Shown: positions 10,791-20,123 of the stretch, piece after piece
Position numbering within the stretch: the first letter of the stretch is position 1
How the letters are laid out: every line of letters starts with the position of its first letter
The notes under the pieces: generated by a model
The model's input: the letters and a program-made list of their open reading frames with translations, nothing else
What the model was told of the DNA's origin: nothing
The model's database searches: none
Translations under genes and position numbers: made by a program
Origin: Pacificibacter marinus
GTDB taxonomy: Bacteria; Pseudomonadota; Alphaproteobacteria; Rhodobacterales; Rhodobacteraceae
Direction: 5' to 3'
NCBI RefSeq assembly: GCF_018860665.1
Contig: NZ_JAHKPK010000062.1
Location: 89,367 to 153,366, forward strand
DNA length: 64,000 bases

Positions 10791-11336
10791 ATGATCCTTA
10801 TAATTCTCGGTGTGCTGCTATGGAGCGGCGCGCATTTATTCAACAGATTTGCGCCTGATGCACGGGCAAAACTAGGCAGTAAGGGCAGAGGCATTGTGGC
10901 AGTTCTTTCGATCCTTGCCATTGTCTTGATGGTCGTCGGATATCGCAGTGCTGATGGGCCTGTGTTTTGGGGGCGGACTGCGGCGCTGGTTGGCGTTAAT
11001 AATCTGTTGATGCTTTTGGCTATCTACCTTTTTGCTTCAAGCGGCGCGAAAACATGGATCACGTCTAAAATTAAAAACCCGCAATTAACAGCTGTGAAAG
11101 TCTGGGCGCTAGCGCATCTGTTGGTGAATGGCGCGCTGGAAGACATTGTGTTGTTCGGTGGCATGATGGCTTGGGCGGTAGTGACCGTGATCGTGCTGAA
11201 GCGCAGCGGTGTGGTGCCTGCGCCTTATGTGCCTGTTGCTGCCAAAAAAGAAATCACCGCTGCTGCAATGACCGTTGTTGTCACTGTTGTTGTGATGGGG
11301 ATTCATGCGGCGCTTGGCGTGACACCTTGGGGCTAA
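10791..11336 (+). CDS. NnrU-family integral membrane protein
   Basis: 181 aa with five or six hydrophobic helices; typical NnrU signature at the N terminus (LLWSGAHLFNRFAPDARAKLG) and KVWALAHLLVNGALEDIVLFGG in the middle. NnrU proteins were named for a link to nitrite/nitric-oxide reduction, but their biochemical role is unresolved. Here it lies 3 bp after mcl2 and 10 bp before a DUF1737 gene, inside the ethylmalonyl-CoA block; the same arrangement occurs in other Rhodobacteraceae. The context therefore does not support a denitrification role. Confidence 0.8.
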   Translation: MILIILGVLLWSGAHLFNRFAPDARAKLGSKGRGIVAVLSILAIVLMVVGYRSADGPVFWGRTAALVGVNNLLMLLAIYLFASSGAKTWITSKIKNPQLTAVKVWALAHLLVNGALEDIVLFGGMMAWAVVTVIVLKRSGVVPAPYVPVAAKKEITAAAMTVVVTVVVMGIHAALGVTPWG

Positions 11337-11346
11337 GGAGCTGATT

Positions 11347-11550
11347 ATGAAAGCTTATCGACTTTTGACGGCCGACGACACCTCTGAGTTTTGTCACAAG
11401 GTGACTGAGGCATTGAGTAAGGGATGGGATCTCTACGGAGATCCCGCCTATGCCTATGATGCGGCGAACGGAACAATGCGGTGTGCCCAAGCCGTGACCA
11501 AAGATGCCGAGGGAGACTATTCCCGCGACGTCAAACTGGGGGCCCTTTAA
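11347..11550 (+). CDS. DUF1737 small protein
   Basis: 67-aa soluble protein. The pattern YRLLTADDTSEFCHKVTEAL followed by GWDLYGDP is typical of the DUF1737 family, whose function is unknown. AGGAG lies 6-7 nt before the ATG. It sits between nnrU and mch in the operon. Confidence 0.8.
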   Translation: MKAYRLLTADDTSEFCHKVTEALSKGWDLYGDPAYAYDAANGTMRCAQAVTKDAEGDYSRDVKLGAL

Positions 11551-11581
11551 CCGAGGGGCCTCGCATGCGGAGCTTGTACAG

Positions 11582-12613
11582 ATGAAGACCAATTCGGGAC
11601 GTTTCTTTGAGGATTACGCGGTAGGCCAAGTGATCGAACACGCCGTGCCGCGCACTTTGTCTGGGGGGGAGCGGGCGCTTTATCACGCGCTTTATCCCGC
11701 ACGTCACGCATTGTATTCATCTGACGAGTTCGCAGAAAGTTGTGGCTTGATGGCCGCGCCGATGGACGATTTGATCGCCTTTCATACGGTATTTGGTAAA
11801 ACGGTCCCAGATATCTCGCTTAACGCTGTGGCCAACTTGGGCTATGCCGAAGGGCGGTTTTTGAAACCTGTTTTTGCTGGCGATACCCTGCGGTCTGTGT
11901 CCGAAGTGATTGGTGTTAAACAAAACTCGAACGGCAAATCAGGTGTCGTTTGGGTGCGTACCAAAGGCCTTAATCAGCATGGTGAGACCGTGTTGGAATT
12001 CGTACGCTGGGTCATGCTGCGTAAGCGCAACCTTGATGCCCCTGCGCCCGAGACGGTTATCCCGCAACTGAGCAGCGTTGTTGACCCAAGTTTGCTTGCA
12101 TTACCTCAGGGGCTTGACTTTCTGCGTTATGGTTTTGGTCTCGCGGGCGAAGAGCATCGTTTTGCAGATTATGAGATCGGCGAAAAGATCGATCATGTGG
12201 ATGGCGTGACGATTGAAGACGCCGAGCACATGATGGCGACGCGGCTTTGGCAGAACACCGCGAAGGTACATTTCGATGCGACCAACCGCGCCGATGGCAA
12301 GCGTCTTATATATGGGGGGCATGTGATTTCCATTGCGCGGGCCCTGTCATTCAACGGTTTGGCAAATGCGCAGATGATTGTGGCGATCAATGGCGGGTCT
12401 CATGCCAACCCCTGTTTTGCGGGCGATACGGTACGGGCGTGGTCCGAAGTGTTGGATAAGGCCGAAACGCGCGCCCCAGGTGTTGGTGCTGTACGATTGC
12501 GTTTGGTTGCTGTCAAAGATGGTGCGCCTGAGTTTGCCCTGAAAGATGAAGTGGGGAAATACCACGAAGGCGTTCTTTTGGATCTTGATTATTGGGCACT
12601 TATGCCGTTGTGA
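11582..12613 (+). CDS. mch: Mesaconyl-CoA hydratase
   Basis: 343 aa, the length of characterised mesaconyl-CoA (2-methylfumaryl-CoA) hydratases. It hydrates mesaconyl-CoA to beta-methylmalyl-CoA in the ethylmalonyl-CoA pathway. Two MaoC-like hotdog domains: N-terminal one starts MKTNSGRFFEDYAVGQV with the APMDD and NLGYAEGRF segments, C-terminal one holds FADYEIGEKIDHVDGVTIEDAEHMMATRLWQNTA-like sequence and GGHVISIARALSFNGL. I chose the ATG at 11582; upstream sequence in this frame overlaps the DUF1737 gene and is not family-like. Lies directly before sdhC, as in Rhodobacter sphaeroides. Confidence 0.88.
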   Translation: MKTNSGRFFEDYAVGQVIEHAVPRTLSGGERALYHALYPARHALYSSDEFAESCGLMAAPMDDLIAFHTVFGKTVPDISLNAVANLGYAEGRFLKPVFAGDTLRSVSEVIGVKQNSNGKSGVVWVRTKGLNQHGETVLEFVRWVMLRKRNLDAPAPETVIPQLSSVVDPSLLALPQGLDFLRYGFGLAGEEHRFADYEIGEKIDHVDGVTIEDAEHMMATRLWQNTAKVHFDATNRADGKRLIYGGHVISIARALSFNGLANAQMIVAINGGSHANPCFAGDTVRAWSEVLDKAETRAPGVGAVRLRLVAVKDGAPEFALKDEVGKYHEGVLLDLDYWALMPL

Positions 12614-12724
12614 TGAATCAAAGTGGGGTGGAATGTCGCTTCACTTTGCAGGATTCCATTTGCTTTTTTGAGTGCGAGGCCATCTAAAACCAACAATAAT
12701 AGTCGGAAAATTTGTGACCGCATT

Positions 12725-12756
12725 TTGTGATCACGACAAAATATTTGTGATCACAT
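12725..12756. promoter_or_regulatory. Tandem GTGATCAC dyads upstream of sdhC (candidate operator)
   Basis: TTGTGATCAC at 12725-12734 and TTGTGATCACAT at 12745-12756; the GTGATCAC cores (12727-12734, 12747-12754) are 20 bp apart. A further half-site TTTGTGAC occurs at 12711-12718. The pair matches the one before sucC. It lies just upstream of a possible promoter at 12777-12804, a position suited to an activator. Function inferred. Confidence 0.6.
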
Positions 12757-12776
12757 AGGTGAGAAATCTGACTTTT

Positions 12777-12804
12777 TTGCCCGAAATAGGGCGAATTTTA
12801 TACT
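12777..12804 (+). promoter_or_regulatory. Possible sigma-70-type promoter of the sdh operon
   Basis: TTGCCC (12777-12782) and TATACT (12799-12804) with a 16-bp spacer, about 90 bp before the sdhC ATG and 20 bp after the second GTGATCAC dyad. Assigned by consensus only. Confidence 0.35.
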
Positions 12805-12893
12805 GAGTTAGCGCTGACAAAGGATGACTCTGTCCTAGAATTTGGTACAACGATCCGGAAACGTCGCAGCATCATTCGTAAAAGGAAAACGCC

Positions 12894-13283
12894 ATGGCTG
12901 ATGTGAACCGAGGCAATCGCCCTCTGTCGCCCTTTATGATCGGGCCATATTATCGCCCGCAGATGACTTCAATTTCGTCCATTATGGTCCGCATCACGGG
13001 CATTGCGTTGCTCGGAGCGGCGCTATTGGTTGTGTGGTGGCTTTTGGCTGCTGCAACATCTTCATCATACTATGATGTGGTCAACGGTTTGCTGACCTGC
13101 TGGTTTGGCGATCTGATTATGTTCGCAGCAACTTGGGCGCTTTGGTTTCATGTGCTTGGCATGGTGAGACACGCGATTTGGGACTTTGGATACTGCATCG
13201 AAGTTGCGATTTCCGAAAAAATGGGTTGGGGCATGTTTATCGGTGCTTCCATCCTGACCGTCATCACAGCGATTGTGGTATAA
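12894..13283 (+). CDS. sdhC: Succinate dehydrogenase cytochrome b556 subunit
   Basis: 129-aa membrane anchor of complex II with three transmembrane helices. Begins MADVNRGNRPLSPFMIGPYYRPQMTSISSIMVRITG, where the RPLSP and SIxxRxTG segments are typical; the haem-ligand His is in HVLGMVRHAIWD. First gene of sdhC-sdhD-sdhA-lipoprotein-sdhB, with gaps of about 12 bp to sdhD. Preceded by AAGGAAAACGCC. Confidence 0.93.
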   Translation: MADVNRGNRPLSPFMIGPYYRPQMTSISSIMVRITGIALLGAALLVVWWLLAAATSSSYYDVVNGLLTCWFGDLIMFAATWALWFHVLGMVRHAIWDFGYCIEVAISEKMGWGMFIGASILTVITAIVV

Positions 13284-13295
13284 GGAGAGCCCATA

Positions 13296-13667
13296 ATGTC
13301 ATTTATCACTGATCGTAAACGCGCTGTAGGTCTTGGCGCTGGTGGCCATGGGGCCGATCACCACTGGCAACGTATGGTTGCCTCTATCTGCTTGGCTATT
13401 CTTGTTCCGCTTTTTGTTTTTACATTCGGCTGCGCGCTGGGTGGTACATATGGTGATGTCACCGCGTATTACAGCCGCCCGTTTCCTGCGATTGTTGCAG
13501 GGCTGACATTGATTGTTGGCATCCCACATCTCATGCGCGAAGCAAATGTCGCCGTGGAAGATTACGTCGGCGGAACCAAACGCCAACTCACAATGATTGC
13601 TGTGAGCGCGTTTTCCTACACGCTTCTGGCCACTGGCCTTTTCGCCCTCGTCAAACTCGCGCTGTAA
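13296..13667 (+). CDS. sdhD: Succinate dehydrogenase hydrophobic membrane anchor subunit
   Basis: 123-aa second anchor of complex II with three hydrophobic helices. The N-terminal GAGGHGADHHWQRMVAS segment and GIPHLMREANVAVEDYVGG (quinone/haem side) are typical of alphaproteobacterial SdhD. TAAGGAGAGCCC provides the ribosome binding site. Twelve bp to sdhA. Confidence 0.92.
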   Translation: MSFITDRKRAVGLGAGGHGADHHWQRMVASICLAILVPLFVFTFGCALGGTYGDVTAYYSRPFPAIVAGLTLIVGIPHLMREANVAVEDYVGGTKRQLTMIAVSAFSYTLLATGLFALVKLAL

Positions 13668-13679
13668 GGAGCACACCCC

Positions 13680-15488
13680 ATGGCAGCAGCTTATGAATAT
13701 GAAACACACGACTACGACGTCGTTGTGATCGGCGCTGGTGGCGCTGGCTTGCGTGCGACCCTCGGCATGGCCGAGCAAGGTCTGCGCACCGCTTGTGTGA
13801 CCAAAGTTTTCCCAACCCGTTCGCACACTGTTGCCGCACAAGGTGGTATCGCCGCCTCTTTGGGCAACATGGGTCCAGACAGCTGGCAGTGGCATATGTA
13901 TGACACCGTCAAAGGGTCTGACTGGCTCGGTGATACAGACGCTATGGAATACCTCGCCCGTGAAGCGCCCAAAGCGGTTTACGAGCTTGAGCATTACGGC
14001 GTGCCATTCTCGCGCACAGAAGAGGGCAAAATCTATCAGCGTCCATTCGGTGGTCACACCACTGAATTTGGCGAAGGCCCGCCCGTTCAGCGCACCTGTG
14101 CGGCCGCTGACCGTACCGGTCACGCGATTTTGCACACGCTTTACGGACAATCTTTGAAGAACAACGCTGAGTTCTACATCGAATACTTTGCTATCGACCT
14201 CATCATGTCTGAAGACGGTCAATGTCAGGGTGTTGTATGCTGGAAGCTCGACGACGGCACCATGCACATCTTTAACGCTAAGATGGTTGTTTTGGCGACA
14301 GGCGGCTACGGCCGCGCTTACTTCTCAGCCACATCTGCGCATACCTGTACAGGTGATGGCGGCGGTATGGTCGCTCGTGCTGGCTTGGCTTTGCAGGATA
14401 TGGAATTCGTGCAGTTCCATCCAACGGGTATCTACGGCTCTGGCTGTTTGATCACTGAAGGCGCGCGCGGCGAAGGCGGCTATCTGACCAACTCCGAAGG
14501 CGAACGCTTTATGGAGCGTTATGCGCCAACCTATAAAGACCTTGCCCCACGCGATTACGTGTCACGGTCTATGACCATGGAAATCCGCGAAGGTCGTGGT
14601 GTTGGCGAAGAGGGCGATCACATCCACCTCAACCTGTCACACTTGCCACCTGAAGCGCTTGCTGAACGTCTGCCTGGTATTTCTGAATCCGCGAAAATTT
14701 TTGCGGGCGTGGATGTTACTAAGGAACCGATCCCTGTTTTGCCAACGGTGCATTACAACATGGGCGGCATTCCAACCAACTATTGGGGCGAAGTGCTTAA
14801 CCCAACCGCAAAAGATCAAAACGCTGTTGTGCCAGGTCTTATGGCTGTGGGCGAAGCGGGTTGTGCCTCTGTTCACGGTGCGAACCGTTTGGGGTCTAAC
14901 TCTTTGATCGATCTCGTGGTCTTTGGCCGCGCTGCTGCGATCAGAGCGGGCAAAACCGTTGACGCGGATGCACCAAATCCAGTGCTCAACCAAGCCTCTA
15001 TCGACAAAGCCTTTGACCGTTTCGACGGTCTGCGCAATGCGAATGGTGCTATCAAGACTGCTGAATTGCGCCTTGAGATGCAAAAAACCATGCAAGCCGA
15101 CGCGGCTGTGTTCCGCACAGACAAGACGCTGAAAGAGGGCGTCGAAAAGATGACTGCTATTGCGGGCAAAATGGGTGATTTACAAGTCACCGATCGTAGC
15201 CTTGTGTGGAACTCTGACTTGATGGAAACGCTGGAACTTGCCAACTTGATGCCAAACGCGATGGCGACCATCGTCGGTGCGGAAGCGCGCAAAGAATCTC
15301 GGGGTGCGCATGCCCATGAGGATTACCCCAAGCGTGACGATAAAGACTGGCGCGTGCATACAGTCGCGCATGTTGATGGCAATAAGGTTGAACTGTCGCA
15401 CCGTGAAGTGGTCAAAGCACCTTTGTCCACCGAAGCAGACGGTGGGATCAGCCTCGAGACCATCGCACCAAAAGCGCGGACATTCTAA
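13680..15488 (+). CDS. sdhA: Succinate dehydrogenase flavoprotein subunit
   Basis: 602-aa FAD subunit that oxidises succinate. FAD-binding GAGGAGLRA near 18-26; His49 in [11 protein letters not shown] is the residue that carries covalent FAD in this family. Active-site segments: [36 protein letters not shown], and [11 protein letters not shown] for FAD contact. C-terminal cap-like helical domain is complete, ending [10 protein letters not shown]. The TAA overlaps by one base with the ATG of the next small lipoprotein gene (TAATG), so the two are likely translationally coupled. Confidence 0.97.
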   Translation: MAAAYEYETHDYDVVVIGAGGAGLRATLGMAEQGLRTACVTKVFPTRSHTVAAQGGIAASLGNMGPDSWQWHMYDTVKGSDWLGDTDAMEYLAREAPKAVYELEHYGVPFSRTEEGKIYQRPFGGHTTEFGEGPPVQRTCAAADRTGHAILHTLYGQSLKNNAEFYIEYFAIDLIMSEDGQCQGVVCWKLDDGTMHIFNAKMVVLATGGYGRAYFSATSAHTCTGDGGGMVARAGLALQDMEFVQFHPTGIYGSGCLITEGARGEGGYLTNSEGERFMERYAPTYKDLAPRDYVSRSMTMEIREGRGVGEEGDHIHLNLSHLPPEALAERLPGISESAKIFAGVDVTKEPIPVLPTVHYNMGGIPTNYWGEVLNPTAKDQNAVVPGLMAVGEAGCASVHGANRLGSNSLIDLVVFGRAAAIRAGKTVDADAPNPVLNQASIDKAFDRFDGLRNANGAIKTAELRLEMQKTMQADAAVFRTDKTLKEGVEKMTAIAGKMGDLQVTDRSLVWNSDLMETLELANLMPNAMATIVGAEARKESRGAHAHEDYPKRDDKDWRVHTVAHVDGNKVELSHREVVKAPLSTEADGGISLETIAPKARTF

Positions 15489-15811
15489 TGCTGCGGGCTG
15501 TTGGTCTTATCACACTCACCTTTGCGCTCAGTGGATGTTTGTCCACTGACGCCTTGGTGGAAGCTTCCGCTCAATCGGCAGCCAAAAGCGTCATCAAGTC
15601 TGTGATTGCAGACAAATTGCCTGGCGTTGATGTCGATGACGCGGTGGACTGTGTGGTGGACAATGCCACAACAGACCAAATCGTTGATATTGCCAAAGCG
15701 GCCGTGACTGGCATTGATGACAGCACAGTCAGCACTGTTACATCGATTGCGACGCAGCCAGATACAATCTCGTGCATCGCGCAATCGGAACTGAGCAGCT
15801 TGCTCGGATAG
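15488..15811 (+). CDS. Small putative lipoprotein encoded between sdhA and sdhB
   Basis: 107 aa. An N-terminal signal with a lipobox LSGC (14-17, Cys17) predicts a lipid-anchored periplasmic protein. The remainder is small, acidic and helix-prone with repeated valine/aspartate (PGVDVDDAVDCVVDNATTDQ) and two further Cys (near 55 and 98). No known domain recognised. Its ATG overlaps the sdhA stop (TAATG), and sdhB begins 9 bp after its stop, so it is an integral member of the succinate dehydrogenase operon. A role in complex II assembly or periplasmic association is possible but purely contextual. Confidence 0.85.
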   Translation: MLRAVGLITLTFALSGCLSTDALVEASAQSAAKSVIKSVIADKLPGVDVDDAVDCVVDNATTDQIVDIAKAAVTGIDDSTVSTVTSIATQPDTISCIAQSELSSLLG

Positions 15812-15820
15812 GAGAGATTT

Positions 15821-16600
15821 ATGGTACAACTAACTCTGCCGAAGAACTCAAAGATCACCACTGGTAAAACTTGGCCAAAGCCCGAGGGCGCGACCAATGT
15901 ACGCAAGTTCCAGATCTACCGTTACAATCCAGACGCGGGCAAGAACCCAAGCGTGGACACATATTTTGTCGATATGGACAAATGTGGTCCGATGGTTTTG
16001 GACGCGCTGATCAAGATCAAAAACGAAATCGATGCAACACTCACATTCCGCCGGTCTTGCCGTGAAGGCATCTGTGGCTCATGTGCGATGAATATCGACG
16101 GCATCAACACTCTGGCCTGTATTTACGGCATGGATGAGATCAAAGCGGATGTGAAAATCTATCCTTTGCCACATATGCCAGTGGTCAAAGACTTGATCCC
16201 AGATCTGACGCATTTCTACGCGCAGCATGCCTCGATCATGCCTTGGCTCGAGACCAAAACCAACAAGCCAGCCAAAGAATGGCGTCAATCCATCGACGAC
16301 CGCAAAAAGCTTGATGGCCTTTATGAATGTGTGATGTGTGCCTGTTGTTCCACATCTTGCCCATCTTACTGGTGGAATGGTGATAAATACCTCGGGCCAG
16401 CAGCGCTTTTGCATGCTTACCGTTGGATCATCGACAGCCGTGACGAGGCAACAGGCGAGCGCTTGGACGACTTGGAAGATCCGTTCAAACTCTACCGTTG
16501 CCACACCATCATGAACTGTTCCAAGACTTGTCCAAAGGGTTTGAACCCAGCGAAAGCCATCGCGTCTATCAAAGGTATGATGATCGAGCGGACCCACTAG
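15821..16600 (+). CDS. sdhB: Succinate dehydrogenase iron-sulfur subunit
   Basis: 259 aa, electron-transfer subunit of complex II. N-terminal ferredoxin-like domain with the [2Fe-2S] cysteines in CREGICGSC and LACIYG; C-terminal domain with [12 protein letters not shown] for [4Fe-4S] and [17 protein letters not shown] completing the [3Fe-4S]/[4Fe-4S] sites. All expected cysteines are present. GGAGAGATTT precedes the ATG. Last gene of the operon, followed by a clear terminator. Confidence 0.97.
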   Translation: MVQLTLPKNSKITTGKTWPKPEGATNVRKFQIYRYNPDAGKNPSVDTYFVDMDKCGPMVLDALIKIKNEIDATLTFRRSCREGICGSCAMNIDGINTLACIYGMDEIKADVKIYPLPHMPVVKDLIPDLTHFYAQHASIMPWLETKTNKPAKEWRQSIDDRKKLDGLYECVMCACCSTSCPSYWWNGDKYLGPAALLHAYRWIIDSRDEATGERLDDLEDPFKLYRCHTIMNCSKTCPKGLNPAKAIASIKGMMIERTH

Positions 16601-16626
16601 AGCGGTTAAAATACATAGATTTTGAG

Positions 16627-16654
16627 AAGCCCTGCATATTGCGGGGCTTTTTTT
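16627..16654 (+). terminator. Rho-independent terminator of the sdh operon
   Basis: AAGCCCTGC, loop ATATT, GCGGGGCTT (one T-G wobble), then T residues to 16654; 27 bp after the sdhB stop. Confidence 0.92.
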
Positions 16655-16748
16655 ATGCGTGCCCTTTGTATGTCTAGCAATATATTCCGTACCTTGACCC
16701 CAAGGGGCTGCACGGACATTGTGCCGGAAATAATTGGTGAGGACTGGT

Positions 16749-18203
16749 ATGCGCGACTCTATAGGAATTCGATTTTTGATTGTGGGTCTATTGACCCTTT
16801 TGATGTTTATCCCTTTGTTTTTCGTTTCGGAAATTGTGCAAAGCCGTAAATATTATTCCGAAGATACCCTGCGCGACGTCGGGCGCGAATGGGGCGGTGA
16901 ACAAGTGATCTCGGGGCCCGTGTTGGTTGTGCCTGTTGAAGAAACGGTTGATCAAACGTCTTCTGAACAAGTCGTCGATCCGATCACAAATGAAGTGAAG
17001 ATGGATGAAAATGGCCAAGCCATTTTCAAGCAAGTCACGCGCCGTGTAACGGTGAAACGCGATCCTATTTATGTCTATCCAAATGCCTTTGATGTGAAAA
17101 TTGCGACTCAAACCCAAGTGCGGCACCGCGGAATTTTCAATGTGCCAGTGTACCAAGCTGACATGACCGTTGCCTTTGATTTCCCAACCGATTTGATCGT
17201 GGATATGGCTGTGAACGAAGAAGTCATTCTATGGGATGACGCCGCGATGGTGGTCGATATTTCCAACAATGCCGCATTGCGGGGGGTGGCTGTGCTGACC
17301 ATTGATGGCAGCGCATACCCCCTTGAACCCATTGCCTCGTCAGAGCGCCGTGCGGGGATCACAGCGGACATTGGTGACCCTCGCGAGGGGACATCCTATG
17401 ATTTGCACCTTGGTCTCAATGGCGCGCAATCGTTGATGATCGCACCCGTCGGGCGTCAAACATCGGTCGCGGTGACTTCCGATTGGGCCAGTCCGAGTTT
17501 CAGCGGGGCATTTTTGCCAGATGGCTCTGACATTTCTGATGCAGGATTCTCGGCACGTTGGACCATTCCACATCTCGCACGTACCTTGCCGCAATTGTCT
17601 CGTGATAACTATACAAGCACGCTGCGACGCGACATGGCCTTTGGGGTTGAATTTATAGAACCCAATGATTTTTATCAAAAATCCTACCGCGCCGCCAAAT
17701 ACGCGATCCTGTTTATTGCGTTGACGTTTTTGACGGTATTGCTGATTGAAAAAGGCACCAAACGCCCCGCGCATCCGGTGCAATATTTGCTCATTGGTTT
17801 GGCGCAATCCATTTTTGTGTTATTGATGGTGGCCTATTCCGAGCAGTTTGGTTTTGCTATTGCCTATGCTATTTCCGCTGGTGCGACGATTGTCTTGCTG
17901 ACCTTCTTTGGGCATTTCGGATTGAACCTTGGCAAGCGCACTGCTGTTTTGGCGTTGATGCTTTTGGTGCTTTACGGCGTGCTGTATCTGATTTTGCAAT
18001 CCGAAGATTTCGCATTGTTGGCCGGTGCGACACTCGCCTTTGTAGCCTTGGCTGCGACGATGTACTTTACACGAAACGAAGATTGGTACGGGCCTGAGGG
18101 CAAAGGTATGTTTGCCAAAAAAGTCAAAGTGCCAGCCCCTGAAAGTATCGAAGCAAAAGCTGCCCGAACGGCGGCTGCGAAGGCGGCTGAGGCGCAAAAC
18201 TAG
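16749..18203 (+). CDS. creD: CreD-family inner-membrane protein
   Basis: 484 aa. One N-terminal transmembrane helix (LIVGLLTLLMFIPLFFVSEI), a large periplasmic domain of about 260 residues with the signature GGEQVISGPVLVVPV, then five or six C-terminal helices. CreD (Cet) in enterobacteria is an envelope protein tied to the CreBC two-component system and tolerance of colicin E2 and beta-lactams; no creBC is present here and its role is unknown. I chose the ATG at 16749 with TGAGGA upstream; a TTG at 16734 is an alternative. The C-terminal tail is Ala/Lys-rich. Confidence 0.88.
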   Translation: MRDSIGIRFLIVGLLTLLMFIPLFFVSEIVQSRKYYSEDTLRDVGREWGGEQVISGPVLVVPVEETVDQTSSEQVVDPITNEVKMDENGQAIFKQVTRRVTVKRDPIYVYPNAFDVKIATQTQVRHRGIFNVPVYQADMTVAFDFPTDLIVDMAVNEEVILWDDAAMVVDISNNAALRGVAVLTIDGSAYPLEPIASSERRAGITADIGDPREGTSYDLHLGLNGAQSLMIAPVGRQTSVAVTSDWASPSFSGAFLPDGSDISDAGFSARWTIPHLARTLPQLSRDNYTSTLRRDMAFGVEFIEPNDFYQKSYRAAKYAILFIALTFLTVLLIEKGTKRPAHPVQYLLIGLAQSIFVLLMVAYSEQFGFAIAYAISAGATIVLLTFFGHFGLNLGKRTAVLALMLLVLYGVLYLILQSEDFALLAGATLAFVALAATMYFTRNEDWYGPEGKGMFAKKVKVPAPESIEAKAARTAAAKAAEAQN

Positions 18204-18228
18204 TCCCGCCTTCCAAAAAATAGAGTTA

Positions 18229-18255
18229 GAGCCGCCAAGCGATTGGCGGCTCTTT
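18229..18255. terminator. Hairpin between convergent creD and aldo/keto reductase genes
   Basis: Perfect 10-bp stem GAGCCGCCAA (18229-18238) / TTGGCGGCTC (18243-18252) with a GCGA loop, followed by TTT on the plus strand and, past CTAACTCTA, a T6 run on the minus strand (18216-18221 side). Probably terminates both genes. Confidence 0.75.
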
Positions 18256-18272
18256 GCGTTTGACCAAAGCAT

Positions 18273-19268
18273 TCAGCAAAAACGTTCAACGCCCACAGTT
18301 TGATTGTCAGCATAACGCGCACCGTGTGCCCAACCGACAGGCATGATCTGTTCGATCTGGGCAAGGTCTTCATTGGTTAGGCTCAATGTCGCGGCTGATA
18401 ACCAATCTTGCAGATGCTCTTTTGTGCGCGTCCCTGGAATGGGGATCACCATGTCGCCAGCCTTCATCGTCCATGCGAGCGCGAGAGCCGTGACACTGAT
18501 GTTTTTCGTCTCTGCAAAAGCACGTAAAGCGCGCACATGTTTCATATTGGCGGAAAAATTGGGTTCTATGAAGCGTGGGTTCACACGCCTGAAATCATGG
18601 GCCTCAAAGGTGCTGGGCGTCAAATCAACCGAGCTGATGACACCGCGTCCAACCGGTGAAAAGGGCACGAAGGCCACGCCAAGTTCAGCACAGGTTTGTA
18701 GCACACCCAGTTCGGGTTCACGCGACCAAAGCGAATATTCGCTTTGAACCGCGCGTACAGGCATCACAGCATGGGCGCGACGAATGGTTGTGGGGGCCAC
18801 TTCGGACAATCCCCAGCCGCCAATCAGGCCTTCTTCAATGAGCTTGCCCATACTTTCGGCAACTTCTTCGATTGGGCGTTCTTGTTCGCGGCGGTGGATG
18901 TAGAACAGCTCGACGTGATCACGGTTCAGGCGCGTCAAAGATGCCTCAAGTTCACTGCGCAAGTAGCCTGTTTCATTGTTGATGCTGCGCGGCGGGCCCG
19001 GCACGATGGAGGCTTTTGTCGCCAAAGTGATGTTCCGCTTGGCGCCGACCTCTTTGAAATAACGGCCTATAATGGTCTCAGAACGGCCCATGCCGTAAAT
19101 ATTGGCTGTGTCCCAAAAGTCGATGCCCGCCTCATCGACGGCTGCCAGTGTTTCCATGCTGACCTCGTCATCCGCCGGTCCAAAGAACCCTGCAAAGCTC
19201 ATCGCTCCAAACCCAAGTGCGCTGACCTCAGGGCCTGTGTTGCCCAGTTTGCGTTTTGGCATTGTCAT
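18273..19268 (-). CDS. Aldo/keto reductase
   Basis: 331-aa NADPH-dependent oxidoreductase of the YakC/AKR13-like group. TIM barrel with GIDFWDTANIYGMGRSE (catalytic Asp and Tyr), LATKAS (Lys) and ELFYIHRREQ (His); the C-terminal PIPGTRTKEHLQ motif is the usual cofactor loop. Physiological substrate unknown. It ends toward creD, and lies 86 bp after deoD on the same strand, but a T-tracted hairpin (19291-19315) ends deoD transcription between them. Confidence 0.88.
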   Translation of the reverse strand: MTMPKRKLGNTGPEVSALGFGAMSFAGFFGPADDEVSMETLAAVDEAGIDFWDTANIYGMGRSETIIGRYFKEVGAKRNITLATKASIVPGPPRSINNETGYLRSELEASLTRLNRDHVELFYIHRREQERPIEEVAESMGKLIEEGLIGGWGLSEVAPTTIRRAHAVMPVRAVQSEYSLWSREPELGVLQTCAELGVAFVPFSPVGRGVISSVDLTPSTFEAHDFRRVNPRFIEPNFSANMKHVRALRAFAETKNISVTALALAWTMKAGDMVIPIPGTRTKEHLQDWLSAATLSLTNEDLAQIEQIMPVGWAHGARYADNQTVGVERFC

Positions 19269-19290
19269 TGGAAAATCCTTATTGCGACTG

Positions 19291-19315
19291 AAAAAGGTCG
19301 CCCAATGGACGACCT
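19291..19315 (-). terminator. Terminator after deoD
   Basis: On the minus strand AGGTCG, a 9-nt loop and CGACCT followed by TTTT (complement of the A-run at 19291-19295). About 40 bp past the deoD stop. Confidence 0.7.
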
Positions 19316-19354
19316 CGATATTTTAGATGATGTAATCGCGAAGCCAAGCGACAG

Positions 19355-20062
19355 TTATGCAAAGGCGGCTTGCAGTGCGATTTCAACCATGTCGCCGAAC
19401 GAGCTTTCGCGCTCAGATGAGGGCAAGGCTTCATGTGTGATCAGATGATCCGAGACCGTCAAAACAGCCAAAGCGCGCACGCTGTGGCGCGCGGCCAGAT
19501 TGTACAGTTCGGCGGCTTCCATTTCGACGCCTAAGATCCCGTGGCGGATCATGATGTCATTCAAATCAGGGCGTTCGTCATAGAACACATCCGACGAATA
19601 GATATTGCCAACATGTGTCGTCGTGCCTTTGGCGCGCGCCGCTGCCACGGCTTTCTCTAGCAGGTCATAATCGGCGCAAGGGGCGAAATTGATTTCTTTG
19701 AAGATACCGCGTGATGGCGTTGACAGCGTAGACGCGGTCATGGCGATGATCACGTCACGGATGTTCACCGCCTCTTGCATGGCGCCACAGGATCCGATGC
19801 GGATCAGTGTTTTCGCACCATATTCTGTGATGAGCTCGTTGGCATAAATCGACAAGGACGCCATGCCCATGCCGGACCCGTGAATGGTCACGGGATTGCC
19901 TTTATAGGTGCCCGTGAACCCGAACATGCCGCGCACTTCGTTGACCAGTTTCGGATTGTCCAAGAACGTCTCGGCAGCCCATTTGGCGCGATAAGGATCG
20001 CCGGGCAGCAAAACGGTTTCGGCGATGTCGCCTTTGGCAGCGGAAATATGTGGAGTTGGCAT
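19355..20062 (-). CDS. deoD: Purine-nucleoside phosphorylase, DeoD type
   Basis: 235 aa, close to the 239 aa of E. coli DeoD. Phosphorolysis of purine (deoxy)nucleosides. Signatures: [14 protein letters not shown] at the N terminus, [19 protein letters not shown] (phosphate and ribose binding), [11 protein letters not shown], and VSDHL with the catalytic Asp near 205. ATG at 20062 preferred over a TTG one codon upstream. It starts 61 bp after the ecm stop on the same strand and may share its transcript. Purine salvage fits the BMP-type nucleoside transporter at 29-34 kb. Confidence 0.93.
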   Translation of the reverse strand: MPTPHISAAKGDIAETVLLPGDPYRAKWAAETFLDNPKLVNEVRGMFGFTGTYKGNPVTIHGSGMGMASLSIYANELITEYGAKTLIRIGSCGAMQEAVNIRDVIIAMTASTLSTPSRGIFKEINFAPCADYDLLEKAVAAARAKGTTTHVGNIYSSDVFYDERPDLNDIMIRHGILGVEMEAAELYNLAARHSVRALAVLTVSDHLITHEALPSSERESSFGDMVEIALQAAFA

Positions 20063-20123
20063 CAAAGCACCCTTTGTCTGGAGATGTGTTGAGTATAGCT
20101 TTGAAATGTCTATGCGCTAGGGG

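Noticed and set aside
13299..14267. 322-codon minus-strand frame
   Set aside because: Antisense to sdhD and sdhA, both certain; Cys/His-rich composition typical of a shadow frame.
18915..18925. CGTGATCACGG inside the aldo/keto reductase gene
   Set aside because: Single copy within coding sequence, without the paired arrangement of the suc and sdh sites.
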